Of a stretch of 64,000 nt of DNA, positions 9,981 through 20,032 are shown piece after piece. Source of the stretch: an uncultured Granulosicoccaceae bacterium (GTDB taxonomy: Bacteria > Pseudomonadota > Gammaproteobacteria > Granulosicoccales > Granulosicoccaceae); assembly GCA_938007995.1 (NCBI GenBank), contig CALLLW010000002.1, forward strand, positions 62,001 through 126,000. The letters are read 5' to 3'. Position 1 is the stretch's first letter. Every line of letters begins with the position of its first letter. The notes under the pieces were generated by a model. That model saw only the letters and a program-made list of their open reading frames with translations, made no database searches and was not told where the DNA came from. The position numbers were made by a program, and so were the translations under genes.

Positions 9981-11621
9981 ATGATTCGCACAGCTGGATA
10001 CATTCTGGCTGTGTTATTTTCGCTACCAATTATTGCAGGCTTGCTTGGCAGTGTGTTGCCTGCTTTTGGACTTTTACCACCGCTGGCTGCAACAGAAGGG
10101 TTCACTGAACTATTTGCAGATCCACGCTTCTGGCCTTCAATTTTTCTTTCGTTAAAAACCGCAGTTATTGCAACGCTGTTAGCGTTGTCACTAACCATGT
10201 TAACGCTGGTCTGTGCGCATGGCACCCGGCTATGGCGATGGCTGAATGGTTTGTTGCCGCCGCTGCTGGCAGTGCCGCATGCCGCAATTGCGGTTGGACT
10301 TCTGTTTCTGATCGCACCCAGTGGATGGTTTGTTCGTTTATTTTCCCCGTCAATAACCGGTTGGGAGAGACCGCCAACTGCATGGGTGGTACCTGACAGT
10401 GGTGGCTGGTCGTTAATACTCGGCCTGGTAATTAAGGAAACGCCGTTTCTGTTGCTTGCAGCGGCAGCACAACTGCCTGCTGTAAAGGTCGATGCAGCTT
10501 TACGTATTGGCCGCACGCTGGGGTACGCTCCAGCTCGTTGCTGGAGTCGCTTGATCCTGCCGCAGTTGTACCCTCGCATAAGACTGACACTGCTGATAAT
10601 ACTGGCCTTTAATTTAAGTGTTGTGGACATGGCCATATTGCTTGGGCCCGGTAATCCGCCTACGTTTTCTGTGCTGTTACTGTCTCTGGTTAATGATCCG
10701 GGATCGCGTGCAGTAGCTTCTGCCGGTGCGTTGGTGCTGGCTGCAGGAGTAGGGCTGGTTTTTCTATCCACCTTTATGCTGGAAAAACTGATCAGTTATC
10801 TGGCTGCCAGACGACGTGAAAGTGGTCATCGAGGGAATGCGTTGCCTGTCTGGCGCGGGCTGGCACAAGGTGTGGTGATCGGCGGTTTGCTACTAAGTGT
10901 ACTGGCTATCGTAACGCTTCTGATATGGAGTTTTGCAAGACGCTGGAGATTCCCGAATATACTGCCCACAGAATGGACGATGCAGCATTGGGGCAGCCGC
11001 CTCGGAGAGTTTGCATCGCCGCTTTTTACCACATTAACTCTTGCTCTTTTTACAATGATATTTGCTATCGTTGCCGCCATAATCTGGCTTGAGGCGGAAA
11101 GACAAAACAAGCTGCCGAAGATCGACTGGATATGGTACGTGCCGTTGCTGGTGCCGCAGGTCACATTGCTTTTTGGCTGGCAGGCGATGGCATTGCTCAC
11201 CGGTACTGATGGTAAATGGCTCTCGGTTGCCTATTCGCACTGGGTTTATGCGATTCCCTATGTTGTGCTGATACTTGCAGTCGCGTGGCGAGAGCTTGAT
11301 CCCAACTGGAACAATGCTGCATCGGTGCTAGGCGCCGGTTACTGGCGAGTGCTGTTTCGCGTACGCTTGCCTTTAATGATCAAGCCGGTATGTCAGGCTG
11401 CCGCGGTCGCACTGGCTGTCAGTGTTGCACAATATCTTCCAACGCTACTGTTAGGGGCAGGTCGTCATCAAACAATCGCTATTGAACTTGTTACCAGCTT
11501 CGGTGGAGTTGATAGACGAGTCATTGCCGTGCTTGCTTCGGTACAAAGCGTGTTGCCGCTGATTGCATTTGTGTTAGCGCTGTGGATTCCAGTGTATTTT
11601 AAAGTCAAGAGACCGGCCTGA
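9981..11621 (+). CDS. ynjC: YnjC-like ABC transporter permease, fused double domain
   Basis: A 546-residue inner-membrane protein with about twelve predicted membrane segments in two permease halves (roughly residues 1-265 and 290-546). Each half has an EAA-like loop: RIGRTLGYAPARCWSRLILP and ASVLGAGYWRVLFRVRLPL. This two-in-one architecture is that of E. coli YnjC. The stop codon overlaps the ATG of the ATPase at 11621. It should form the channel for the ligand bound by the upstream protein. Confidence 0.87.
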   Translation: MIRTAGYILAVLFSLPIIAGLLGSVLPAFGLLPPLAATEGFTELFADPRFWPSIFLSLKTAVIATLLALSLTMLTLVCAHGTRLWRWLNGLLPPLLAVPHAAIAVGLLFLIAPSGWFVRLFSPSITGWERPPTAWVVPDSGGWSLILGLVIKETPFLLLAAAAQLPAVKVDAALRIGRTLGYAPARCWSRLILPQLYPRIRLTLLIILAFNLSVVDMAILLGPGNPPTFSVLLLSLVNDPGSRAVASAGALVLAAGVGLVFLSTFMLEKLISYLAARRRESGHRGNALPVWRGLAQGVVIGGLLLSVLAIVTLLIWSFARRWRFPNILPTEWTMQHWGSRLGEFASPLFTTLTLALFTMIFAIVAAIIWLEAERQNKLPKIDWIWYVPLLVPQVTLLFGWQAMALLTGTDGKWLSVAYSHWVYAIPYVVLILAVAWRELDPNWNNAASVLGAGYWRVLFRVRLPLMIKPVCQAAAVALAVSVAQYLPTLLLGAGRHQTIAIELVTSFGGVDRRVIAVLASVQSVLPLIAFVLALWIPVYFKVKRPA

Positions 11622-12256
11622 TGTATCCGCTGCGTGTTGAAGACTTAACTTTGCAGCTGCCTGACGGCACGTATTTAAGCCGCGAGCTATCGTTTGTTAT
11701 CGAGCCCGGAGACATACTTGTTCTGATGGGCCCCAGTGGTAGCGGCAAGTCAACAGTGCTCAGTTGGTTAACCGGTACGCTCGACAAGCGCATCCGCGCT
11801 TCTGGTGAAGTGTGGCTGGGAGAAACCCGTCTTTATGATGTCGCTGTTGAAAAACGCAAGCTCGGGCTGATGCTGCAACAGGATTATCTTTTCCCGCATA
11901 TGAGTGTGGGTCAAAATCTCAAGTTTGGCTTGCGTGGTGGCAGCAAGGCAGAGCGTGAAGCCAGAGTCACTGAAAGTCTTGAAAGTGCCGGATTGGCTGG
12001 TATGACAGATCGCGATCCGATGACATTAAGTGGTGGTCAGCGCGCGCGTGTCAGCTTGTTGCGTACACTGTTGTCAGAGCCGTGTGCACTGCTTCTGGAT
12101 GAACCATTTTCGCGCCTCGATGTGACTTTACGCGAGCAGATCAGAGAGTTTACCTGGCGCTCTGCAGCCGATTTGCCGATACTGCTTGTCACACATGATG
12201 ATGCAGATATACCGGCACAGGCTTCAATACTGAATATGACCGAGCTCGGTGAGTAA
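11621..12256 (+). CDS. ynjD: YnjD-like ABC transporter ATP-binding protein
   Basis: A 211-residue cytosolic ATPase. Walker A is GPSGSGKST (residues 37-45), the signature is LSGGQRARVSLLRTLL, Walker B is CALLLDEPFSRLD, and the switch His is in LLVTHDD. It overlaps the permease stop by one base, implying translational coupling. It lacks the regulatory C-terminal domain of MalK-type ATPases, matching YnjD. With the two upstream genes it makes a complete importer. Confidence 0.9.
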   Translation: MYPLRVEDLTLQLPDGTYLSRELSFVIEPGDILVLMGPSGSGKSTVLSWLTGTLDKRIRASGEVWLGETRLYDVAVEKRKLGLMLQQDYLFPHMSVGQNLKFGLRGGSKAEREARVTESLESAGLAGMTDRDPMTLSGGQRARVSLLRTLLSEPCALLLDEPFSRLDVTLREQIREFTWRSAADLPILLVTHDDADIPAQASILNMTELGE

Positions 12257-12300
12257 GATGGCGCATGATGTTTTGCTGAAGCCTACGCAGGGCAAGATCG

Positions 12301-12921
12301 ATGTTAGATAAATACTCGGTACCACTGTTTAAACCGTATCTGTGTAAGACTGCCCGCCTGATCAGCAACAAAGGTGTCAGCGCCGATCAGGTGAGTATTG
12401 TCGGATTTATGGCAGGCTTGCTTGCCGTAGTTCTGGTTGCAACTGAATCGTACATGGCAGCAGCTGTATTGCTGATACTCAACCGGCTTGCTGATGGCAT
12501 TGACGGTGAGATTGCCAGACAAACGCAGCCAACCGATGCAGGTGGCTTTCTCGATATTACCCTCGATTTTATTTTCTATGCAATTTTTCCGCTCGGCTTT
12601 GCACTGGCCAATCCGGCAGTTAACGCATTGCCCGCTGCTGTATTAATTGCAAGCTTTGTAGGTACCGGTGCAAGCTTTCTTGCTTTCTCCTCAATGGCTG
12701 AGAAGCGTGCGATTGAGCATCCTGATTTTGGCTATAAAGGGTTCTACTACATTAACGGTCTGGCAGAGGGCACCGAGACCGTTATCTGTTTTGTACTTAT
12801 GTGCTTGCTGCCGGCTTACTTCTTTGTGATCGCCTATCTGTTCGCGTTCGTGTGTTTACTCACTGCAGTAAACCGTGTGGTGTTCGGTTATAAAACACTG
12901 AAAGCGTCTGCGGATAAGTAA
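12301..12921 (+). CDS. ynjF: CDP-alcohol phosphatidyltransferase (YnjF-like)
   Basis: A 206-residue membrane enzyme with about six membrane segments. The CDP-alcohol phosphotransferase motif is visible as ADGIDGEIARQ followed by GGFLDITLDF, which preserves the D..DG..AR...G...D...D pattern needed for catalysis. It would transfer a phosphatidyl or phospho-alcohol group from a CDP-linked donor, but its physiological product is unknown. It begins 44 bases after ynjD, as in E. coli, where ynjE (a sulfurtransferase) lies between; ynjE is absent here. The early in-frame ATGs upstream are closed by a stop, so 12301 is the likely start. Confidence 0.85.
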   Translation: MLDKYSVPLFKPYLCKTARLISNKGVSADQVSIVGFMAGLLAVVLVATESYMAAAVLLILNRLADGIDGEIARQTQPTDAGGFLDITLDFIFYAIFPLGFALANPAVNALPAAVLIASFVGTGASFLAFSSMAEKRAIEHPDFGYKGFYYINGLAEGTETVICFVLMCLLPAYFFVIAYLFAFVCLLTAVNRVVFGYKTLKASADK

Positions 12922-12979
12922 AGATTTGCCGTCAAGCTATCAGCAGGCAAGCTGTGTTGAGATTGAAAACGTATACGTC

Positions 12980-13579
12980 TTACAAGCCACAGTTGCCTTG
13001 ATTCTGTTTGACAAACCGGTGCCATCGCACAATAGCCTGATCCATCTGTTGCGCCGAGAATGCATTAGCGAACTGACTTTCGAGCAGCAGCAGCTGTTGC
13101 TTTATATTGCGACACTGCGCTGAAACCCGGGTGACAGGTGCGGTGACTGGTTCTACAGGTGCTGTGATGCCGGGCTCCTGTGCCTGGCCGCGGATGGGTG
13201 TCTGCGGGTTTGGATCATCTGCGTAGACAACCGGTTTCCAGTTAGACTTGGTAGTTGTGGACCGGGACTTGGTGATCTGCGCTGCGGCAGCAACAGGATT
13301 AGCTAAATTGCTTACCGGTGCTGCAACATTGTTATTTGCTGCTACAGGGTTAGTTGCTGCGGCAGGCTGGGATGGTGCAACCGGCTGACCCTGCAGCGGC
13401 AGTAAGTCCGGCCCGACAATGACATAATCCACTCCGTCCGGCGGTGGGTCGGGAGAGTAGGTGGGTGTACCATCTTTAGTCACCCACGAGTAAAGCGGAT
13501 TAGCGACAGCCCCCTGTGCCAAAAACAGACTGACTACTAACAGGGCCTTCATCATCGATAGTACTTTGAGCAATTTCAT
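12980..13579 (-). CDS. Secreted DUF4124-domain protein
   Basis: A 199-residue exported protein. A signal peptide (KALLVVSLFLAQGAVA, cleavage near residue 27) is followed by the DUF4124 core (LYSWVTKDGTPTYSPDPPP), a short beta-rich module common in gammaproteobacterial periplasmic proteins. Residues 65-165 are an Ala/Pro/Val/Asn-rich linker. The C-terminus (CRNIKQQLLLLESQFANAF) looks helical. Function is unknown. It is convergent with ynjF and divergent from crcB. Confidence 0.7.
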   Translation of the reverse strand: MKLLKVLSMMKALLVVSLFLAQGAVANPLYSWVTKDGTPTYSPDPPPDGVDYVIVGPDLLPLQGQPVAPSQPAAATNPVAANNNVAAPVSNLANPVAAAAQITKSRSTTTKSNWKPVVYADDPNPQTPIRGQAQEPGITAPVEPVTAPVTRVSAQCRNIKQQLLLLESQFANAFSAQQMDQAIVRWHRFVKQNQGNCGL

Positions 13580-13645
13580 TATGCCTGCCTCAAATAGATC
13601 GGCTTATGTAAGCACTGTTTATGCCCTGATTCAGCAATCTCCGGA

Positions 13646-14062
13646 TTGGTGCGGTTTTCAATCCCCGAGCAGTTTGCTGTGACTTTAATCTGGGTCGCAG
13701 CCGGTGGTGCGACCGGAGCCATGCTGCGCTACCTGACCGTCAGATATTTGTCTGCAGCGGTTGCAGGCTTTCCGCTTGGCACGCTGGTGGTGAATGTGGC
13801 GGGTTCGCTTTTGATCGGGATGCTGGCTGGGACCTTACTGGCCGGTTTTAAACTGGCTGAGGGTCCAAAGTTGTTCTTTCAGACCGGCCTGTTAGGCGCA
13901 TTTACCACGTTTTCGGCGTTTTCTCTTGATACCTTGCAGCTCTGGCAGGCCGGTCAGATCAAGCCTGCGGTGACTAATGTGGTGTTGAATGTTTGCCTGT
14001 GCCTGCTGGCGGTGTTTCTCGGCATGGCGCTCGGCAGCGCGATTTTTGAGCGATTCAGGTAG
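13646..14062 (+). CDS. crcB: Fluoride exporter/channel CrcB (Fluc)
   Basis: A small inner-membrane protein of about 138 residues with four membrane segments. It works as a dual-topology dimer that expels fluoride. Hallmarks are GGATGAMLRY, the N-V-A-G-S segment in helix 2, and GAFTTFSAFSLDTL in helix 3. No ATG is available. A TTG at 13646 and a GTG at 13649 are equally placed and no Shine-Dalgarno sequence separates them. I looked for a fluoride riboswitch in the 66 bases upstream and found none. serS follows 107 bases later. Confidence 0.92.
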   Translation: MVRFSIPEQFAVTLIWVAAGGATGAMLRYLTVRYLSAAVAGFPLGTLVVNVAGSLLIGMLAGTLLAGFKLAEGPKLFFQTGLLGAFTTFSAFSLDTLQLWQAGQIKPAVTNVVLNVCLCLLAVFLGMALGSAIFERFR

Positions 14063-14160
14063 CGTTTGTTCGCCAGCGGTGGCGCATCCCGGCGTGAGAA
14101 TTGTCTGTGGCTTTATTTGGCAAGTTGCTATACTCACGCCCTCTCTAAAACTTGCAGTAA

Positions 14161-15441
<1,281 letters not shown>

Positions 15442-15521
15442 GACGCGCGCGCTGCGTTAATTTGTAGAATGCGGAGTTCTAACTGCCGGACCTCCGCCAA
15501 ACCTATGTTATGCAAGGCAGA

Positions 15522-16403
15522 CTACGCGAGCCAACGCTTGCGACGACGATAGCTGCGAACATCGCGATAGGATTTGCGTCCTTCTTCAGACATACCCAGG
15601 TAAAACTCTTTAACGTCCGGGTTTTCGCGTAATTCATCGGCTGGCCCATCCATGACAATCCGGCCTGACTCAAGAATATAACCGTAGTGTGCGAAGCGAA
15701 GTGCCACATTGGTGTTCTGTTCAGCCAGTAGGAAAGACACACCTTCACTTTCGTTCAAGCTGCGAACGATCTGGAATATCTCTTCGACCAGTTGCGGCGC
15801 CAGTCCCATAGACGGTTCATCCAGAAGGATGGTTTCAGGCTTTGACATCAATGCCCGACCCAAAGCACACATCTGTTGTTCACCACCGGAGGTATAACCG
15901 GCTTGCGACTTTCTTCTTTCCTTTAAACGGGGAAAGTAGTTGTAGACTTTTTCGAGATCCGCAGCAATTGCCGATGCACCGTCGCTACGTGTGTAGGAGC
16001 CGGTCAACAGGTTTTCCTCGATGGTAAGGTGTTCAAAGCAATGTCTGCCTTCCATCACCTGAATGACTCCCATTTTTACCAGCGTTTCAGGATCCATATC
16101 CTGCACCGGTGCACCACGATAGCTAACGGAGCCTTTAGTGACTTCGCCACGTTCGGAATGCAGTAGATTGGAGATTGCTTTAAGCGTGGTGGTTTTACCC
16201 GCACCGTTGCCGCCCAGCAGTGCTGTGATACCACCTTTGGGTACCGACAGGGAAACGCCCTTAAGTACCAGGATCACATGGTTATAAATAACCTCGACGT
16301 TATTCACTTCAAGCAGTGTTTCACTATCTGCCCGTGTGTGTTCATCTGCCCGTGTGCGTTCATCTGCATGGGTGTTTTCAGTTTGCTGTTGAGCTTGCTG
16401 CAA
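15522..16403 (-). CDS. LivF-type ABC transporter ATP-binding protein
   Basis: A 293-residue ATPase of the branched-chain amino acid (HAAT) class. Walker A is GGNGAGKTT, the signature region is TSGGEQQMCALGRALM, and Walker B is TILLDEPSMGLA. It is the last gene of the operon. The first 30 residues before LLEVNNVEV are an unusual hydrophilic tail built from repeats of an HTRADE-like unit. The only plausible start is a TTG at 16403 with no clear Shine-Dalgarno sequence, so the N-terminus is uncertain. It pairs with the LivG-type ATPase. The substrate is likely a carboxylate or amide rather than proven leucine. Confidence 0.85.
   Translation of the reverse strand: MQQAQQQTENTHADERTRADEHTRADSETLLEVNNVEVIYNHVILVLKGVSLSVPKGGITALLGGNGAGKTTTLKAISNLLHSERGEVTKGSVSYRGAPVQDMDPETLVKMGVIQVMEGRHCFEHLTIEENLLTGSYTRSDGASAIAADLEKVYNYFPRLKERRKSQAGYTSGGEQQMCALGRALMSKPETILLDEPSMGLAPQLVEEIFQIVRSLNESEGVSFLLAEQNTNVALRFAHYGYILESGRIVMDGPADELRENPDVKEFYLGMSEEGRKSYRDVRSYRRRKRWLA
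16330..16365 (-). repeat. 18-base tandem repeat inside the LivF N-terminus
   Basis: Two 18-base units (16330-16347 and 16348-16365) differ at one base, and a third, degenerate unit follows. Because 18 is a multiple of three, the repeat keeps frame and encodes two consecutive TRADE-type hexapeptides. Confidence 0.8.
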
Positions 16404-16458
16404 GACAATGTACCGTGCTGAGTAGAAGGTTAAACCAGAAGGGAGACTGTAAGCAGAG

Positions 16459-16481
16459 GAGGGCGGTAGTTAACCGCCCTC
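16459..16481 (-). other. Intercistronic stem-loop between binding-protein gene and livF
   Basis: A perfect 9-base stem, GAGGGCGGT/ACCGCCCTC, with a 5-base loop lies between the binding-protein stop (16512) and the livF start (16403). On the minus strand it is followed by CTCTGC rather than a T run. It therefore looks more like an mRNA-stabilising or partial-termination element, as is common after highly expressed binding proteins, than a full terminator. Confidence 0.6.
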
Positions 16482-16511
16482 ACACTGCGCGTGCCTGTAT
16501 TACAGTTTTCA

Positions 16512-17801
16512 CTAACCTGCGTAACAGCCCGGGGTAATACCAGCTTCTTTAGCGAATGCTGCGGAGTCTTCATCAATCAGAGGACCGGTAACATCATCGT
16601 TGGGTTCGATGTAGTCAGTCAGTGCCACCCACTTGCCCTCACCGGCATCCCATTGTTGAACAATACCAAGACCTGAACCGCCGTGGTCTTCACAGCTGAC
16701 GCTGAACTCAGGGCCAATGTTTTCCATACCCAGCTCGGTCATACGATCAGCACTGATAGCAAGCGCTTCCATGCCATCGCGAACCATTACCGGAGTCACA
16801 TCGGCAACGCCGTGGATTTCCTGTGCTTTGGCAATAGCTTCCTGCGCCAGCATCGCAGCGTACATACCGCGTGTGTAGAGTACGGTACCCAGATTGGAAC
16901 CATCACCGGACGCATTGCCTTCTTCATGTACGTGCTTCTTGATTTCTGCAAACACTGGTAAATCACCAATTCGGTTCATGTTAAGTGATTTATAACCATT
17001 GGCTGCCGCACCGGCAGGAGTAACGTCGTGCTCTGCACCTGACCACCAGTTACCGATGAAATTTTCCATTGGGAAGCCGATGTTTGCCGCTTCCTGAATG
17101 GCTACCTGATTCATCACACCCCAGCCCCACATCAGTACATAGTCAGGTCGTTCACGGCGGATCTGCAGCCATTGAGACTTCTGTTCCTGGCCCGGGTGAT
17201 CGACAGCAATCGGCTTGAAGTTAAAGCCGTGAATTTCTGCCAGTGCTTCAAGGGTTCTGATCGGCTCTTTACCATAAGCTGAATTGTGATAAACCAGCGC
17301 GATGTCCTTATCTTTCAGATCACCGCTGTTTTCGTCGAGCAAGTAGTTAACGATTACGCCGGCAGCATCCCAATAGTTTGCCGGGTAGTTGAACACCCAG
17401 TTAAACACTTCACCGTTAGAAGCTGAAGTTCGGCCATAGCCCATGGTGTGCAGCGGAATCTGATCGGCAGTGGCCTTTGGAATAAGCTGGTAGGTGATAC
17501 CAGTAGAAAGCGGCTGGTAGATCAATGCGCCTTCACCTTTGGTGCTTTCGTAACACTCAACCCCTTTTTCAGTGTTGTAGCCGGTTTCACATTCAAGAAT
17601 GCGAATCTCCTCGCCACCTATGCCGCCATCGCGTGCATTAAGCATTTTAAGGTAATCCTGAAAACCATCTGAGAATGGTGTACCGCCGGCAGCATAAGGG
17701 CCGGTGCGGTAACTCAGGTCGGGAATGACCAGATCAGCCAGTGCTGATCCGGACACCAGTGCGGTAGACAATGCTACCGCGGTCAGGGTTTGAAGTTTCA
17801 T
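16512..17801 (-). CDS. HAAT-family ABC transporter substrate-binding protein
   Basis: A 429-residue periplasmic protein of the Peripla_BP_6 (LivJ-like) class. It has a clear signal peptide (TLTAVALSTALVSGSALA, cleavage near residue 22). The mature part opens with VIPDLSYRTGPYAAGG and contains PLHTMGYGRTSASNG and LVYHNSAYGKEPI, as in the relatives found beside acyl-CoA ligases. A strong Shine-Dalgarno sequence, AGAGGAGAAG, stands 5-15 bases before the ATG, fitting high expression. The ligand is unknown. Being surrounded by ligase genes suggests an aromatic or aliphatic carboxylic acid, or an amino acid. Confidence 0.88.
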   Translation of the reverse strand: MKLQTLTAVALSTALVSGSALADLVIPDLSYRTGPYAAGGTPFSDGFQDYLKMLNARDGGIGGEEIRILECETGYNTEKGVECYESTKGEGALIYQPLSTGITYQLIPKATADQIPLHTMGYGRTSASNGEVFNWVFNYPANYWDAAGVIVNYLLDENSGDLKDKDIALVYHNSAYGKEPIRTLEALAEIHGFNFKPIAVDHPGQEQKSQWLQIRRERPDYVLMWGWGVMNQVAIQEAANIGFPMENFIGNWWSGAEHDVTPAGAAANGYKSLNMNRIGDLPVFAEIKKHVHEEGNASGDGSNLGTVLYTRGMYAAMLAQEAIAKAQEIHGVADVTPVMVRDGMEALAISADRMTELGMENIGPEFSVSCEDHGGSGLGIVQQWDAGEGKWVALTDYIEPNDDVTGPLIDEDSAAFAKEAGITPGCYAG

Positions 17802-17868
17802 AGTGCTTCTCCTCTCAAAGATTTTTGGTTAATGAAGCTAAACCAGTGTAATACACACGAAGGTACTT

Positions 17869-18945
17869 TTAATACGGAAACGGCCACAGCCGCAGCTTTT
17901 CTTTGGCGACCCTCCACAGCTGCGCCAGCCCGTGTGGTTCTTTGATCAGAAAAAACATGATCAGCAAACCAATTATCACAAGCTGAAAGTGCGCGACGAG
18001 ATCCGGGGGCCAACCGAACAGATCTACGCCAATAACTTTCAGTACAACCGGCAGGCAGACCAGAAATGCAGCACCTGCGAATGCACCGAAAATAGAACCC
18101 AGACCGCCGATGATGATCATAAACAGCACCAGAAAAGACTTGTTGATGCCGAAAACCTCACCCACTTCAACAGCGCCCAGATAAACCGCAAAAAACAAAG
18201 CGCCGGATATACCGACGAAGAAAGACGATACCGCAAAAGCGCTGAGCTTTGCCTTGAGCGGATTAACACCGATGATCTCCGCTGCAATGTCCATATCGCG
18301 AATCGCCATCCATCTTCGGCCCATTGAACCGCGAGTGAGATTGCGTGCAACTATCGCTGATAGAGTAACAAAGACAAGGCAAACCAGATAAGCAGCCCAG
18401 GCTTTTGTGTTTGGCCCGGTAACGGCTATGTCAAACACAAATCGCTCTGGTGCGCTGATCTGACCGGAAGCTGAGTTGTTATAGAACCACGGTACTTTGT
18501 TAAACAACCAAACCAGAAAAAACTGTGCGGCAAGTGTTGCAACGGCGAGGTAGAAACCCTTGATGCGCAGAGAGGGCAGGCCGAATGCGGCTCCAACAAC
18601 GGCAGTGACAACACCTGAAAGCAGTATATGCAGAAGGATGTTGATTTCAGGAAAAGCCGTCATCAGCTTGTAGCAAGCATAGGCACCTACCGCCATAAAG
18701 GCGCCGGTACCAAGGCTCACCTGGCCGCAATACCCTGTCAGTATGTTCAGGCCAATTGCTGCAATCGCATAAATTAAAAATGGAATTAACAGCGCGTTTG
18801 CCCAGTAATCGTTAATAACGAACGGGATCACTAAAAATGCGACAGCAAGTACAAACCAGTAGCGATAACGATCGAACGCAATCGGGAAGGTCTGACTATC
18901 CGCTTCGTAGGAAGTTTTGAAATCACCCGCTTCACGATAGAACAT
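17869..18945 (-). CDS. LivM-type ABC transporter permease
   Basis: A 358-residue inner-membrane protein with about nine to ten membrane segments and the LivM signature region (INILTGYCGQVSLGTGAFMA near residue 70). The cytoplasmic coupling loop is RRWMAIRDMDIAAEIIGVNP. It has a good Shine-Dalgarno sequence (GGAGG, 5 bases before ATG). It forms the heterodimeric channel with the LivH-type permease encoded 38 bases upstream. The C-terminus carries a short polar tail. Confidence 0.9.
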   Translation of the reverse strand: MFYREAGDFKTSYEADSQTFPIAFDRYRYWFVLAVAFLVIPFVINDYWANALLIPFLIYAIAAIGLNILTGYCGQVSLGTGAFMAVGAYACYKLMTAFPEINILLHILLSGVVTAVVGAAFGLPSLRIKGFYLAVATLAAQFFLVWLFNKVPWFYNNSASGQISAPERFVFDIAVTGPNTKAWAAYLVCLVFVTLSAIVARNLTRGSMGRRWMAIRDMDIAAEIIGVNPLKAKLSAFAVSSFFVGISGALFFAVYLGAVEVGEVFGINKSFLVLFMIIIGGLGSIFGAFAGAAFLVCLPVVLKVIGVDLFGWPPDLVAHFQLVIIGLLIMFFLIKEPHGLAQLWRVAKEKLRLWPFPY

Positions 18946-18983
18946 GTGAGCCTCCGGTCATGAGTTGCAGCAGTTTGGCAGGG

Positions 18984-19979
18984 TTAGACTCTTTCAATGA
19001 TTTTCTCCCCGAACAAACCTTGTGGTCGGAATACCAGAAACGCCAGTGCTAACACATAGGCAAACCAGTTCTCGGTCGCACCACCCACCATAGGTCCGAT
19101 TAAGTATTCGAACAACTTCTCACCCACACCAATGATTAAGCCGCCGACAATAGCACCTGGAATGGAAGTGAATCCTCCCAGCATGAGTACCGGTAGTGCT
19201 TTTAAGGCAATGAGTGAGAGTGAGAATTGAACACCTGATTTAGCGCCCCACATGACACCTGCCACCAAGGCGACAAGGCCCGCCAGTGACCACACCAGTA
19301 CCCAGATAAAATTGAGTGAGATGCCAACGCTTAACGCCGCCTGATGATCGTCTGCCACGGCACGCATAGCGCGGCCCTGCTTGGTGAATTGGCTGAAACA
19401 AATTAAAGAAAGCACCAGAACTATCGCAACACCGGTAGCGACAATGTCCAGTTTATCAATGAAAAACCCGTAAAAGTCATCGCCTCCGAGTTTGGCAGTC
19501 ATGTCTTCTATAACGCGGGAGCCACCCTGAGGTAAACCAAGATTAAGGGTCTTAATATTAGAGCCCCACATCAAGTCGCCGAATCCTTCGAGAAAGTAGG
19601 CAAGGCCAATGGTCGCCATGAAAAGAATAATTGGCTCTTGTCCGACCAGATGCTTAAACAAAAACTTTTGCACCGCCCAGGCAAAGGCAACCATAACAAA
19701 CAATGTAATCGCAATAGCCAGCAATGCCGGTACATGCCAGCCGAAGTGGTGAACCTCTGTGCCAAATACTTCATTGATCAGGTGCGAAAATGGTACCTGA
19801 CCCTCCATGATGCCAACCAGTGTCAGAGCGGCGAAAAGTGCCATAACGCCCTGAGCGAAGTTAAAGATCCCCGATGCTTTAAAGATAAGCACAAAGCCCA
19901 GCGCCACCAGTGCATACATAACACCGGCCATCAGACCGTTAAGAATGACCTCGATGCCGTACAGGAAATCAGCTGACAT
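18984..19979 (-). CDS. LivH-type ABC transporter permease
   Basis: A 331-residue inner-membrane permease. The typical LivH opening (EVILNGLMAGVMYALVALGF) and the FNFAQGVMALFAA segment are visible. The coupling loop is RAMRAVADDHQAALSVGISL. A central insertion (residues 50-75 and 140-165) is larger than in E. coli LivH but usual in ligase-associated HAAT systems. It lies 53 bases downstream of the LivG-type ATPase gene. Confidence 0.9.
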   Translation of the reverse strand: MSADFLYGIEVILNGLMAGVMYALVALGFVLIFKASGIFNFAQGVMALFAALTLVGIMEGQVPFSHLINEVFGTEVHHFGWHVPALLAIAITLFVMVAFAWAVQKFLFKHLVGQEPIILFMATIGLAYFLEGFGDLMWGSNIKTLNLGLPQGGSRVIEDMTAKLGGDDFYGFFIDKLDIVATGVAIVLVLSLICFSQFTKQGRAMRAVADDHQAALSVGISLNFIWVLVWSLAGLVALVAGVMWGAKSGVQFSLSLIALKALPVLMLGGFTSIPGAIVGGLIIGVGEKLFEYLIGPMVGGATENWFAYVLALAFLVFRPQGLFGEKIIERV

Positions 19980-20032
19980 GGCAGGCTCCCCGGTGATAAG
20001 TGCTACAACATGAATGGGTTAAAGCGAGTTTG

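Noticed and set aside
9953-10771. 272-residue open frame antisense to the ynjC-like permease
   Set aside because: Shadow of a hydrophobic coding sequence; the product is a low-complexity Ser/Asn/Arg protein with no recognisable features.
13580-13645. Fluoride riboswitch upstream of crcB
   Set aside because: The 66-base gap is short and lacks the conserved pseudoknot sequence pattern.
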